Notes under the pieces: generated by a model | Seen by the model: only the letters and a program-made list of their open reading frames with translations | The model's database searches: none | Told to the model about the DNA's origin: nothing | Assembly (NCBI GenBank): GCA_963783865.1 | Contig: CAWAPD010000002.1 | Location: 124,001 to 188,000 of the forward strand | Direction of reading: 5' to 3' | DNA length: 64,000 bases | DNA from: CAWAPD01 sp963783865 | GTDB taxonomy: Bacteria > Actinomycetota > Thermoleophilia > UBA2241 | Translations under genes and position numbers: made by a program | Shown: positions 1 to 7,974 of the stretch, in pieces | Numbering within the stretch: position 1 is the stretch's first letter | Layout: each line of letters starts with the position of its first letter

Positions 1-863
1 GTGATGCGCTCCTGCAGCTCGCCCATCTCGTTGGCCAGGGTCGGCTGGTAGCCCACCGCGCTCGGCATGCGGCCGAGGAGCGCCGAGACCTCGGAGCCCG
101 CCTGCACGAAGCGGAAGATGTTGTCGATGAACAGCAGCACGTCCTGGCCGCCCTCGTCGCGAAAGTACTCCGCGACGGTGAGGCCGGCCAGTCCGACCCG
201 CAGACGGGCGCCCGGCGGCTCGTTCATCTGGCCGAACACGAGCGCCGTCTTGTCGATGACGCCCGACTCCTTCATCTCCGTCCACAGGTCGTTGCCCTCG
301 CGCGTCCGCTCCCCGACGCCACAGAACACGGACAGGCCGCCGTGCTGTGTCGCGATGTTGTGGATCAGCTCCTGCACGATGACCGTCTTGCCCACGCCGG
401 CGCCGCCGAACAGGCCGATCTTGCCGCCCTTCACATACGGGGCCAGAAGATCGACCACCTTGATGCCGGTCTCGAAGATCTCGTCGGTGGGGTCGAGCTC
501 CTCGAAGTCGGGCGACGGGCGATGGATCGGCCAGTGCACGGCCTTGTCCAGGTCTTCACCGTGGTCGATCGCCTGACCCATCACGTTGATGATCCGGCCC
601 AGCGTCTCCTGGCCGACGGGCACCGTCATGGCCTTGCCCGTGTCCACGACCTCGGCGCCCCGGGCGAGCCCGTCGGTAGCGTCCATGGCGACGGCCCGGA
701 CCTTGTCGTCGCCGAGGTGCTGTTGCACCTCGGCGATCAGCTGCACGGTCTGGCCGTCGCGGTCGATCGCGATCTCGAGCGCGTTGTAGATGGCCGGCAG
801 CTCCTCTGGGAAGTGCACGTCGACCACCGGCCCGATCACCTGCACGATGCGTCCTGTGTTCAT
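1..863 (-). CDS. atpD: ATP synthase F1 subunit beta (3' end beyond window)
   Basis: Catalytic beta subunit of the F1Fo ATP synthase. The first 287 codons are visible; the gene runs off the left edge, so the C-terminal part is missing from the window, not from the gene. The N-terminal beta-barrel begins MNTGRIVQVIGPVVDVHF, the Walker A motif GGAGVGKT lies at about residues 153-160, and the family GERTREGNDLW segment follows. The ATG at 861-863 lies 8 bases after the atpG stop, in the usual order A-G-D, so it is the distal part of the operon. Nothing unusual is seen in the visible part. Confidence 0.96.
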   Translation of the reverse strand, partial: MNTGRIVQVIGPVVDVHFPEELPAIYNALEIAIDRDGQTVQLIAEVQQHLGDDKVRAVAMDATDGLARGAEVVDTGKAMTVPVGQETLGRIINVMGQAIDHGEDLDKAVHWPIHRPSPDFEELDPTDEIFETGIKVVDLLAPYVKGGKIGLFGGAGVGKTVIVQELIHNIATQHGGLSVFCGVGERTREGNDLWTEMKESGVIDKTALVFGQMNEPPGARLRVGLAGLTVAEYFRDEGGQDVLLFIDNIFRFVQAGSEVSALLGRMPSAVGYQPTLANEMGELQERI

Positions 864-871
864 CGATACTC

Positions 872-1750
872 CTAACCGAGCGCCTCTGCGCCCGCGACCA
901 CTTCGAGGATCTCCTGGGTGATCGACGCCTGCCGCGCGCGGTTCATCGACAGGGTCAGTGATGACATCATCTCGTCGGCGCTTTCGCTCGCATTGCGCAT
1001 GGCGCTCATGCGCGCGCCCTGTTCGCTGGCGCTGGACTCGAGCAGCGCCCGGAAGATCGCGATCTCGACGTACCGCGGCAGGAGCGACTCGAGGATGGCC
1101 GCCTCGCCCGGTTCGTAGAGATACGCCACGAGCGGACGCTCGGATCCCTCCGTGTACACCTCCTGTGGCTGGATCGGCAGGATCACACTCTGCATCAGCG
1201 TCTGCTCGATCGGCGACTGGAAGTGGTTGTAGATCAGGCGCACACGATCGACCTTCTCCGAGGTGAACAGCTCGATCACGTGATGGGCGATGGCGCTGGC
1301 GTCGGCGTACGTGGGCCGGTCGCTCTTGCCCTGCCACGACATGTCGATCTCGTGCCCGCGGAACCGCAGCGTCCCGATGCCCTTGCGGCCGACGACGAGC
1401 GCACGCGTGGCGACGTCCCTCCGCCGCAGCTCCGCGTCGGCCTGGAAGAAGGCGCGCAGCACGTTGGCGTTGAACGCGCCGGCCAGGCCGCGGTCGCCGG
1501 TGATCACGAGGACCGCTTCGGCGCCCGCGACGTCGTGTTCGCGCAGCAGCGCGAAGCTCTTGCGGTCGCCTGCGAAGGTCGCCAGGTCGCGCATCATCTC
1601 GACCATGTCGTCGGCATACGGCCGCAGGGCGACGATGCGCCCCTGGGCGCGTCGCAGCTTGGCGGCCGAGATCATCTCCATGGCCTTGGTCACCTTGCGG
1701 GTGTTCTCGACCGAGGCGATGCGCCGGCGGATGTCCTGGAGCGTAGCCAC
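872..1750 (-). CDS. atpG: ATP synthase F1 subunit gamma
   Basis: Central rotor shaft of F1, 292 residues, the usual length. The conserved N-terminal helix (TLQDIRRRIASVENTRKVTK) and the C-terminal helix with the ALLES...MRNAS and ITQEILEVVAGAEAL blocks are present. I place the start at the GTG at 1748-1750, because homology begins there and the stop of atpA is one base upstream; the reading frame stays open further upstream, inside atpA, but without family similarity. Lies between atpA and atpD in the canonical operon. Confidence 0.95.
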   Translation of the reverse strand: MATLQDIRRRIASVENTRKVTKAMEMISAAKLRRAQGRIVALRPYADDMVEMMRDLATFAGDRKSFALLREHDVAGAEAVLVITGDRGLAGAFNANVLRAFFQADAELRRRDVATRALVVGRKGIGTLRFRGHEIDMSWQGKSDRPTYADASAIAHHVIELFTSEKVDRVRLIYNHFQSPIEQTLMQSVILPIQPQEVYTEGSERPLVAYLYEPGEAAILESLLPRYVEIAIFRALLESSASEQGARMSAMRNASESADEMMSSLTLSMNRARQASITQEILEVVAGAEALG

Positions 1751-1751
1751 G

Positions 1752-3299
1752 TCAGGCGCCGGTCTCCGCCTCCGGCACGACCGGCGCCTCGACCGGCGCG
1801 AAGCCCTGGTGGAACTCGCGCACGGCGGCCGCAAGCGAACCGCGCGTCTCGTCGGACAGCTCCTTGGTCTTGGCGATCGTCGCGAGCAACTCGGCGTGAC
1901 TGGCCTTGAGGTGGTCGCGCAGTCCGCCGAGGAAGTCCCGCACCTTGTCGAGCGGCAGGTCGTCGAGGAAGCCCTGCGTACCGGCGAAGATGACCGCCAC
2001 CTGGTCCTCGATCGGCATCGGCTCGAAGCGACCCTGGTTCAGGGCCAGGACCATGCGTTCGCCACGGGCCAGGGTCTGCTGCGTCGCTTCGTCGAGCTCG
2101 GAGCCGAACTGGGCGAAGGCTTCGAGCTCGCGGTACTGCGCCAGGTCGAGACGCAAGCGCCCGGCGATCTGCTTCATGGCCTTGATCTGGGCGTTTCCGC
2201 CCACCCGGGAGACGGAGATGCCGATGTTGATCGCCGGCCGCACGCCCGAGAAGAAGAGGTCGCTCTGCAGGAAGATCTGGCCGTCCGTGATCGAGATCAC
2301 GTTGGTCGGGATGTACGCCGACACGTCGCCGGCCTGGGTCTCGATCACGGGGATGGCCGTGAGCGACCCGCCGCCGAGCTCGTCGTTCAGCTTGACGGCG
2401 CGTTCGAGCAGCCGCGAGTGCAGGTAGAAGACGTCGCCCGGGAAGGCCTCGCGGCCCGGCGGGCGGCGGAGCAGCAGCGACATCTGGCGGTAGGAGTCGG
2501 CGTGCTTGGAGAGGTCGTCGTAGAAGCAGACGGCGTGCCGTCCGCTGTAGAGGAAGAACTCGCCCATGGCGGCGCCGCAGTAGGGCGCCAGGAACTTGAG
2601 CGGGGCCGACGCCGACGCGGTCGCGGCGACCACGATCGTGTAGTCCATGGCGCCGTACTCTTCGAGCTTCTGCACTACCTGCATCACCGTCGAGGCCTTC
2701 TGCCCGATGGCGACATACACGCAGATCTCGTCTTGGCCCTTCTGGTTGATGATCGTGTCGACGATGATCGACGTCTTGCCCGTCTGCCGGTCGCCGATGA
2801 TCAGCTCACGCTGGCCGCGCCCGATCGGGATCATGGAATCGATCGCCTTGATGCCCGTCTGCAGCGGCTCCTTGACACCCTGGCGCTCGACGACGCCGGG
2901 AGCCTTGAACTCGACCGGGCGGAAGGTCGTGGTCTCGATCGGCCCCTTGTCGTCGAGCGGATTGCCGAGGGGGTCGACGACGCGGCCCACGAGCGCCTCG
3001 CCGACCGGCACCTGCAGGATCTTGCCGGACCGCCGCACGAGGTCGCCCTCCTTGATGAGGGTGTCCTCGCCGAGCAGCACGACACCGACGTTGTCTTCCT
3101 CGAGGTTGAGCACGAGGCCGGTCACGTCGTGGGGAAGGTCGAGCATCTCGGCGGCCATCGCGTTGCGAAGGCCGTAGATGCGCGCGATGCCGTCGCCGAC
3201 CTCCAGCACGGTACCGACCTCTTCGACCTCGACCTCGGCCTGGTAGTTCTCGATCTGGGCCTTGAGGACCGAGGCGATCTCCTCGGGACGAAGCTTCAC
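1752..3299 (-). CDS. atpA: ATP synthase F1 subunit alpha
   Basis: Non-catalytic nucleotide-binding subunit of F1, 515 residues, typical length. Walker A GDRQTGKT at about residues 169-176; the VGRVVDPLGNPLD block and the SDLFFSGVRPAINIGISVSRVGG segment are canonical. Its ATG overlaps the atpH stop by 4 bases and its stop is one base before the atpG start, indicating translational coupling. No oddities. Confidence 0.97.
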   Translation of the reverse strand: MKLRPEEIASVLKAQIENYQAEVEVEEVGTVLEVGDGIARIYGLRNAMAAEMLDLPHDVTGLVLNLEEDNVGVVLLGEDTLIKEGDLVRRSGKILQVPVGEALVGRVVDPLGNPLDDKGPIETTTFRPVEFKAPGVVERQGVKEPLQTGIKAIDSMIPIGRGQRELIIGDRQTGKTSIIVDTIINQKGQDEICVYVAIGQKASTVMQVVQKLEEYGAMDYTIVVAATASASAPLKFLAPYCGAAMGEFFLYSGRHAVCFYDDLSKHADSYRQMSLLLRRPPGREAFPGDVFYLHSRLLERAVKLNDELGGGSLTAIPVIETQAGDVSAYIPTNVISITDGQIFLQSDLFFSGVRPAINIGISVSRVGGNAQIKAMKQIAGRLRLDLAQYRELEAFAQFGSELDEATQQTLARGERMVLALNQGRFEPMPIEDQVAVIFAGTQGFLDDLPLDKVRDFLGGLRDHLKASHAELLATIAKTKELSDETRGSLAAAVREFHQGFAPVEAPVVPEAETGA

Positions 3300-3853
3300 T
3301 GGTCGCCACCTCTCACTTCTGCCAACCGCAGTCTCTCGCCGAGCTGCCTGGTCCGGGAGCGCAAGCTCCCGTCGATGATCACGTCACCGATACGCAATAC
3401 CACGCCCCCGAGGATCGCAGGGTCGACGCGCTTGCGCAGTCGCGCCGTCATGCCGGTCGAGCCCTCGATGCTCTTGACGATCCGGTCTTCGACGGCAGGC
3501 TCGACCGGTACCGCCGTCGTGAGCTCGACGTCGACCACCTTGGCCGCCGCCGCCGCCAGTTCTTCGAACCCGTCGGCGACGGCCGTCAGCGCCGCGATAC
3601 GACCCTTCTCGAGGAGCACGTTCACCGCGCCCGCCGCCAGCCTGTCGGCCCCCGCGGTCAGCGCGGTCACGACCCGCAGCTTGGCCTCGGGCTCGACCTG
3701 CGGGTTGAAGAGCACGTCCGCCAGCGGCGACGACTCGGCGACCGCCTGCGTGAACGACCGCAGGTCTTCGCCGGTGCGCTCGACCGTGCCGGCCTCGGCG
3801 GCGGCCTGGAACAGCGCCTCAGCGTAGACGCGAGCGACCTGCTGCTCGCTCAC
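3296..3853 (-). CDS. atpH: ATP synthase F1 subunit delta
   Basis: Peripheral-stalk subunit joining F1 to the b-subunits, 185 residues. The N-terminal helical domain (ARVYAEALFQAA) and the C-terminal block containing LRKRVDPAILGGVVLRIGD are the family signature. ATGA overlaps with both atpF (upstream) and atpA (downstream) fix the start and place it inside the operon. Confidence 0.94.
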   Translation of the reverse strand: MSEQQVARVYAEALFQAAAEAGTVERTGEDLRSFTQAVAESSPLADVLFNPQVEPEAKLRVVTALTAGADRLAAGAVNVLLEKGRIAALTAVADGFEELAAAAAKVVDVELTTAVPVEPAVEDRIVKSIEGSTGMTARLRKRVDPAILGGVVLRIGDVIIDGSLRSRTRQLGERLRLAEVRGGDQ

Positions 3854-4359
3854 CGGCCGCTCCCCGCGCCGAGGTCCTCGAGGTCGACCTCGCGCAACGC
3901 CTCGTCGATCAGGCGACGGTGATCGTCGTCGTCGAGCGATCGGCCGACGACCCGCTCCGTCGCGGCAAGCGTCAGACCGGCGATCTCCTTCTTGATCTCG
4001 GCGAGCGCGGCGTGGGTGTCGCGCTCGATCTGCTCCGCGGCCTTGTCGACGGTGCGCTGCGCCTGCTTGCGCGCCTCCTCGACGATCTCGGCCTTCGTGC
4101 TCTCGCCCGCCTTGCGCGAGCGATCGAGGATGTCTTCGGCCTCGGCGCGCACCGAGGCCAGCGTCTCCTTGTACTCGGCCAGGAGACGAGCGGCCTCGTC
4201 ACGTGTGGCCTCGGCGGCTTCCATGCTCTCGCGGATCTGGCTCCGGCGCGCCTCGATGACGCGCTGCAGCGGGCCGAACGCGAACTTCCAGAGCACGAAC
4301 ACCGAGATCGCGAACGTGATGAGGGTCCATACCATGAGCCCCGGCAAGATGTTCAGCAT
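3850..4359 (-). CDS. atpF: ATP synthase Fo subunit b
   Basis: Membrane-anchored peripheral stalk, 169 residues. One N-terminal transmembrane helix (about residues 5-28) is followed by a long charged Ala/Glu/Arg-rich helix, the coiled-coil dimer region, up to the C-terminus. Overlaps atpH by 4 bases; 38 bases separate it from atpE. Only one b gene is visible here, so a homodimeric b2 stalk is likely (inference). Confidence 0.93.
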   Translation of the reverse strand: MLNILPGLMVWTLITFAISVFVLWKFAFGPLQRVIEARRSQIRESMEAAEATRDEAARLLAEYKETLASVRAEAEDILDRSRKAGESTKAEIVEEARKQAQRTVDKAAEQIERDTHAALAEIKKEIAGLTLAATERVVGRSLDDDDHRRLIDEALREVDLEDLGAGSGR

Positions 4360-4397
4360 GACGATCCCGTTCCTCTTGGTTTGCGCACGTGAACCGC

Positions 4398-4631
4398 CTA
4401 CTTGACGACGAACAGAAGGATGAGGCTGACGACGAACGCGTACAGGGCCAGCGCCTCGATGATGCCGATGCCGATGAACATGTTGGTGCGGATGTCGCCG
4501 CTCAGCTCAGGCTGGCGCGCGATGCTCTGCAGCGCGGCACCGATCATCACACCCAGGCCGATGCCCGGCCCGATGACGCCCAGACCGATGGCGAGTCCGG
4601 CGCCGAGCAGCTCCGCTGCGCGTGGGTCCAT
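4398..4631 (-). CDS. atpE: ATP synthase Fo subunit c
   Basis: Proteolipid rotor ring subunit, 77 residues: two transmembrane helices joined by the polar loop ARQPEL. The ion-carrying carboxylate is Glu59 in GIIEALALYAFV. The residue after it is Ala and helix 1 lacks the Gln/Glu ligands of Na+-type c subunits, so a proton-type ring is the better call. I start at the ATG at 4629-4631, preceded by AAGGAGG-like sequence; a longer in-frame ORF upstream has no family similarity. Confidence 0.95.
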   Translation of the reverse strand: MDPRAAELLGAGLAIGLGVIGPGIGLGVMIGAALQSIARQPELSGDIRTNMFIGIGIIEALALYAFVVSLILLFVVK

Positions 4632-4695
4632 CTCGTTCCTCCTTGGTCTTTCTGATCGTCGTGTGTCGTGCGGGAACGCCTGTCCGGCGTCCCAG

Positions 4696-5601
4696 TCAGT
4701 GGTCCTCCGACAAGGCACTGCCCACGTAGACGGCGGACAGGATGGCAAAGATGAAGGCCTGGATGAAGGCCACGAAGATCTCGAACAGGTACAGCGCCAC
4801 CGAACTGGCCTGCAGGACGGCGCCGATCAGGTAGCTCTGGAAGATCAGCGCCATGGCCAGGAACACAGCCAGGACGGCGTGCCCCGCCAGCATGTTGGCG
4901 AACAGACGCACCGACAGCGAGACGAGCCGGAAGAACTCGCTGACGGCGTGCATCGCCCAGAGCGGGTAGCGCAGGAGCAGCGGCGCCGAGGGGATCAGCC
5001 AGCCCTTGAAGTAGCCCGCGGCGCCCTTCTTGCGGATCCCGGCGTAGTGGGTGAAGACGAAGGTGCACAGCGCCAGCGTGAGGGTCACGCTGAGGTTGCT
5101 GGTCGCCGCGTAGAACGCCAGCTGGTGGTTCAGGCCGAACGGCAGCGGCACGAGCCCGATGAGGTTGGACACCAGCACGAAGAAGAAGGCCGCGCCGATG
5201 TAGGGGAACCACGTGTCCGCCCCGACCTTCATGACGGAGTTGGCGATACCGTCACGCGCGAGGGCGTACATGCCCTCGGCCGCGGTCTGGAAGCGGCCCG
5301 GCGCCTCGGTCTTGAGCGACCGCGAGATGACGATCGCGAGGCAGACCAGGATGGCCGTCGCCAGCCACAGGTAGACGACCGGCTTGGTCACCGACAGGTC
5401 GACGGGGCCGATCTTGGGCAGCTTGATCAGCGGCTCGGGCTTGAACTCGCCGGCGACGTCGAGCGTCTGCTTGGCGCCGCCGGGGATCAGGAAGAGAGCG
5501 ACGACGAGTGCCGCGCCGACGAGCGCCCAGACCCACTTCGGCAGGCGGCCGAGCACGGACCCCCCCTTCTCTGGGGCCTGGTCATCCACCGGTGGCGTCA
5601 C
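4696..5601 (-). CDS. atpB: ATP synthase Fo subunit a
   Basis: Proton-channel subunit of Fo, 301 residues with about six membrane helices. The essential arginine is in the SLSVRLFANMLAGH segment near residue 220. The N-terminal part (first helix then a stretch ending at KPVVYLWLA) matches actinobacterial AtpB. Starts at a GTG that overlaps the upstream atpI-like gene by 20 bases; 64 bases separate it from atpE. Confidence 0.94.
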   Translation of the reverse strand: MTPPVDDQAPEKGGSVLGRLPKWVWALVGAALVVALFLIPGGAKQTLDVAGEFKPEPLIKLPKIGPVDLSVTKPVVYLWLATAILVCLAIVISRSLKTEAPGRFQTAAEGMYALARDGIANSVMKVGADTWFPYIGAAFFFVLVSNLIGLVPLPFGLNHQLAFYAATSNLSVTLTLALCTFVFTHYAGIRKKGAAGYFKGWLIPSAPLLLRYPLWAMHAVSEFFRLVSLSVRLFANMLAGHAVLAVFLAMALIFQSYLIGAVLQASSVALYLFEIFVAFIQAFIFAILSAVYVGSALSEDH

Positions 5602-6028
5602 CCCCCCTGGGGTGGGTACCGGCCGTCGCGGGATGCCGCCAGAGCCTCGCGAAGATGTAGACCGTGTAGGTCGCGAGGAAGGCGGCGGCGGCGGACGCGA
5701 ACTGCGGTCGCCACAGGACGCCGATGGCGATCAGGACGGCGACGACGACGCCGAGCCGCACGACCATGCCCGCGAAGCCGACCAGGAGCGCCTGGTTGAA
5801 CGAGCCGCGCTCGCCCAGCCGTGCCGTGGAGCGTTCGGCGAACCAGTAGAGGAGCACGAGCAGCGAGCCGGCGGCGGCGGCGATGGGAGAGCCGCCGACG
5901 GCGAACGCGACGAGCGCGCACATCGCCGCCGCTACCCCGAGGATCAGGGCGACGGGCTCTTTGAGGATGCTGCGTCCAGCGCCGCTGGGCGACCGCCGGG
6001 ACCCGACCGTCACGTATCCGCCCCTCAC
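5582..6028 (-). CDS. ATP synthase I-like small membrane protein
   Basis: 148 residues with four predicted membrane helices, placed immediately before atpB where atpI/Uncl genes normally sit. Sequence is weakly conserved, so the assignment rests mainly on position and topology. In AtpI/UncI proteins the role is c-ring assembly or Mg2+ handling (family knowledge; not shown here). GTG start overlaps the preceding small gene by 4 bases (GTGA). Confidence 0.7.
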   Translation of the reverse strand: MRGGYVTVGSRRSPSGAGRSILKEPVALILGVAAAMCALVAFAVGGSPIAAAAGSLLVLLYWFAERSTARLGERGSFNQALLVGFAGMVVRLGVVVAVLIAIGVLWRPQFASAAAAFLATYTVYIFARLWRHPATAGTHPRGGDATGG

Positions 6029-6249
6029 TTCGTTTCGATGAACACTGCGTACAGCCCGATGGCGAAACCGGCGAAGACCCCCACGAGCATCAGCACGGGA
6101 GAGGTACCCAGCAGGCGATCGAGGCCGTAGCCGACGAGCAACCCGAGAGCGACGCCGGCCAGCAGCATGAACACGATCGTCTCGGCGCCCGTGAACGACG
6201 ATTTCCGATGCTGGCCATTCTGTCCATTCTCGGGCGAAATGCGTGGCAC
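6025..6249 (-). CDS. AtpZ/AtpI-type two-helix membrane protein
   Basis: Small membrane protein with two transmembrane helices flanking GYGLDRLLGTSP, the signature of the AtpZ/putative F0F1-ATPase subunit family that heads atp operons. I choose the GTG at 6247-6249 (74 residues, typical length), which has AAAGGG about 10 bases upstream. An in-frame ATG at 6351 would add 34 residues without family similarity and without a Shine-Dalgarno. The best promoter-like sequence ends at 6250, directly against this GTG, so the exact start and transcript end remain uncertain. Confidence 0.68.
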   Translation of the reverse strand: MPRISPENGQNGQHRKSSFTGAETIVFMLLAGVALGLLVGYGLDRLLGTSPVLMLVGVFAGFAIGLYAVFIETK

Positions 6250-6278
6250 AGTATACTGACCCTTTCCAATCCCGGCAA
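6250..6278 (-). promoter_or_regulatory. Candidate sigma70-type promoter for the atp operon
   Basis: On the minus strand TTGCCG (6278-6273) is followed after 17 bases by TATACT (6255-6250), a good housekeeping promoter match, between wecA and the atp genes. A transcript starting about 7 bases beyond the -10 would begin just inside the first codons of the AtpZ-like gene, so either transcription begins slightly earlier or the site serves only the later genes. Confidence 0.45.
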
Positions 6279-6364
6279 GCTGTTTTCCTCCCTGCTCGCC
6301 GCCGCTTCGTCGTTCCCCTGAGGTTCCTGGAAGGCAGGACATTGTGGCCAAGACGGCGCCTCGT

Positions 6365-7417
6365 TCAGTGCTCTCGCCGGCGCCTGAGCCTGTCCACCCT
6401 GCGCACGTTGTACGACAGCGTGTCCTCCACTTCCGACGCGTTCCGCGCCCGGTAGCGCGCCAGCAGCCTGGCCATGTAGCCGGTCGCGACGGCGGCGGCG
6501 ACCCCGAGCGCGACGATCGCCCACGTCGCCTTGAAACGCATGGCCAGCGCGAGGCCGTTGAGCAGCAGACACCAGCCGTACAGCAGCAGGACCGACGTCC
6601 GCTCCGAGAAGCCCGCGACGAGGACGAGGTCGTGGTGCATGTGGTCGCGGCCGGGGCTATAGAACGGTACCCCCTTGCGCCAGCGCCGGAACACGATCAG
6701 GAAGAGGTCGGCGAAGGGCACGCCGAGCACGAGAAGCGGGAAGATCAAGGCGACGGTGGCGGCGCCCTTGAGCACGCCCTGGATGCTGATCGCGCCGAGC
6801 ACGAAGCCCAGCAGCATCGACCCGGCGTCGCCCATGAAGATGCTCGCCGGGTAGAAGTTGAAGCGCAGGAACCCGAGGGCGGCGCCGGCGAGGATGGCGG
6901 CCGTCACGCCCATCTCGCCCCTGCTCAGCGAGAGCGCGATCACGGCGAAGGTCATGGCCGAGATCGCGCAGATGCCGGCCGCCAGCCCGTCGAGCCCGTC
7001 GATGAAGTTCACCATGTTGACGACCGTCGCCATCCACAGCACCGTGAGGAGGATCGCCACGGCCGGGTGCAGGGTGAACGACACACTGCTCAGCGGCAGC
7101 GCCACGTGGTCGATGCGCACCCCGAAGCCGATCAGCACGCCGATCGCGGCGAGCTGGCCGACGAACTTGACCAGCGGGCTGATGTCGCGGTAGTCGTCGA
7201 TCAGCCCGACGGCGGCGATCACCGACCCGCCGACGACGATCCCCTTGGTCACGGGGCCAAGGCGTACGAACGCGAGGATGGGAACGATCACGCCGAGGTA
7301 GATGGCGATGCCGCCCAGGAGCGGCGTCGCCTTCTGGTGCATGCGTCGCTCGTCCGTGGGCACGTCGACCACGCCGGTCCGCCGCGCGAGCCGGGCCATC
7401 AGCGGCGTCATCAGCAC
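6365..7417 (-). CDS. Polyprenyl-phosphate GlcNAc/hexose-1-phosphate transferase (MraY/WecA/TagO family)
   Basis: Integral membrane enzyme that loads a sugar-1-phosphate from a UDP-sugar onto undecaprenyl/decaprenyl phosphate, starting cell-wall teichoic acid, arabinogalactan or polysaccharide synthesis. Family motifs: an Asp-rich IDDYRD loop near residue 83, FIDGLDGLA, NFYPASIFMGDAGS, and the His-rich GRDHMHHDL loop. From the ATG at 7417 it has 350 residues, but the open frame continues upstream and encodes a further hydrophobic helix (VQLAVVGFVLAASIVV) typical of the family's first helix, with no ATG/GTG/TTG that would include it (CTG at 7519 or ATA at 7498 are the only options). The true start is therefore uncertain. 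Confidence 0.88.
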   Translation of the reverse strand: MLMTPLMARLARRTGVVDVPTDERRMHQKATPLLGGIAIYLGVIVPILAFVRLGPVTKGIVVGGSVIAAVGLIDDYRDISPLVKFVGQLAAIGVLIGFGVRIDHVALPLSSVSFTLHPAVAILLTVLWMATVVNMVNFIDGLDGLAAGICAISAMTFAVIALSLSRGEMGVTAAILAGAALGFLRFNFYPASIFMGDAGSMLLGFVLGAISIQGVLKGAATVALIFPLLVLGVPFADLFLIVFRRWRKGVPFYSPGRDHMHHDLVLVAGFSERTSVLLLYGWCLLLNGLALAMRFKATWAIVALGVAAAVATGYMARLLARYRARNASEVEDTLSYNVRRVDRLRRRREH

Positions 7418-7494
7418 GACGATGCTCGCCGCGAGGACGAACCCGACGACCGCCAGCTGGACCGAGCTCGGAAGCGAGACCAGCCGATCGACGT

Positions 7495-7974
7495 CTATGG
7501 CAGCGACTCCCTGGCGCAGGTCACGCCTGCCTCCTCGAGCATCTCCCGGGAGAGCTCGTCGGGGTACCCCTCGAGGTAGTGGATCTCACGCACGCCGCAG
7601 TTGATCAGCATCTTCGCGCAGAGGATGCACGGGTGGTGCGTGCAGTAGAGGACGGCGCCGTCGACGGCCACCCCGTGGACCGACGACTGGATGATCGCGT
7701 TCTGCTCGGCATGGATGGCGCGACAGAGCTCGTGGCGCTCGCCCGAGGGGATGCCGAGCTGCTCGCGCAGGCAGCCGATGTCGAGGCAGTGCGAGGTGCC
7801 GCGCGGTGCGCCGTTGTAGCCGGTGGCGAGCACGCGCTTGTCGCGCACCAGCACGGCGCCCACCTGGCGGCGCAGGCAGGTCGAGCGCGTCGCCGCCTGC
7901 AGGGCCAGCTGCAGGAAGTACTCGTCCCAGCTGGGGCGCCGCGCCGGCTTCCGCTTGTCAGCGGCGCCGCTCAC
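7495..7974 (-). CDS. dCMP deaminase family protein (ComEB-like)
   Basis: Zinc-dependent deoxycytidylate deaminase family, 159 residues, supplying dUMP for thymidylate synthesis. The catalytic HAEQNAI (His plus Glu) and the zinc-binding PCILC motifs are intact. GTG start at 7972-7974 overlaps the glyA stop by 4 bases. The order rpiB-glyA-dCMP deaminase-wecA-atp is common in Gram-positive lineages, which supports the call (family knowledge). Confidence 0.92.
   Translation of the reverse strand: MSGAADKRKPARRPSWDEYFLQLALQAATRSTCLRRQVGAVLVRDKRVLATGYNGAPRGTSHCLDIGCLREQLGIPSGERHELCRAIHAEQNAIIQSSVHGVAVDGAVLYCTHHPCILCAKMLINCGVREIHYLEGYPDELSREMLEEAGVTCARESLP

Noticed and set aside
1290..3827. Very long plus-strand open frames opposite the atp genes, and similar ones at 24387-28211, 15522-17762 and 19143-22769
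   Set aside because: They are antisense to well-conserved proteins, lack family similarity, and show the Arg/Ala/His-rich composition produced by the complementary frame of high-GC genes.
4398..4631. Sodium-coupled ATP synthase
   Set aside because: The c subunit lacks the Gln and Ser/Thr Na+ ligands around Glu59.
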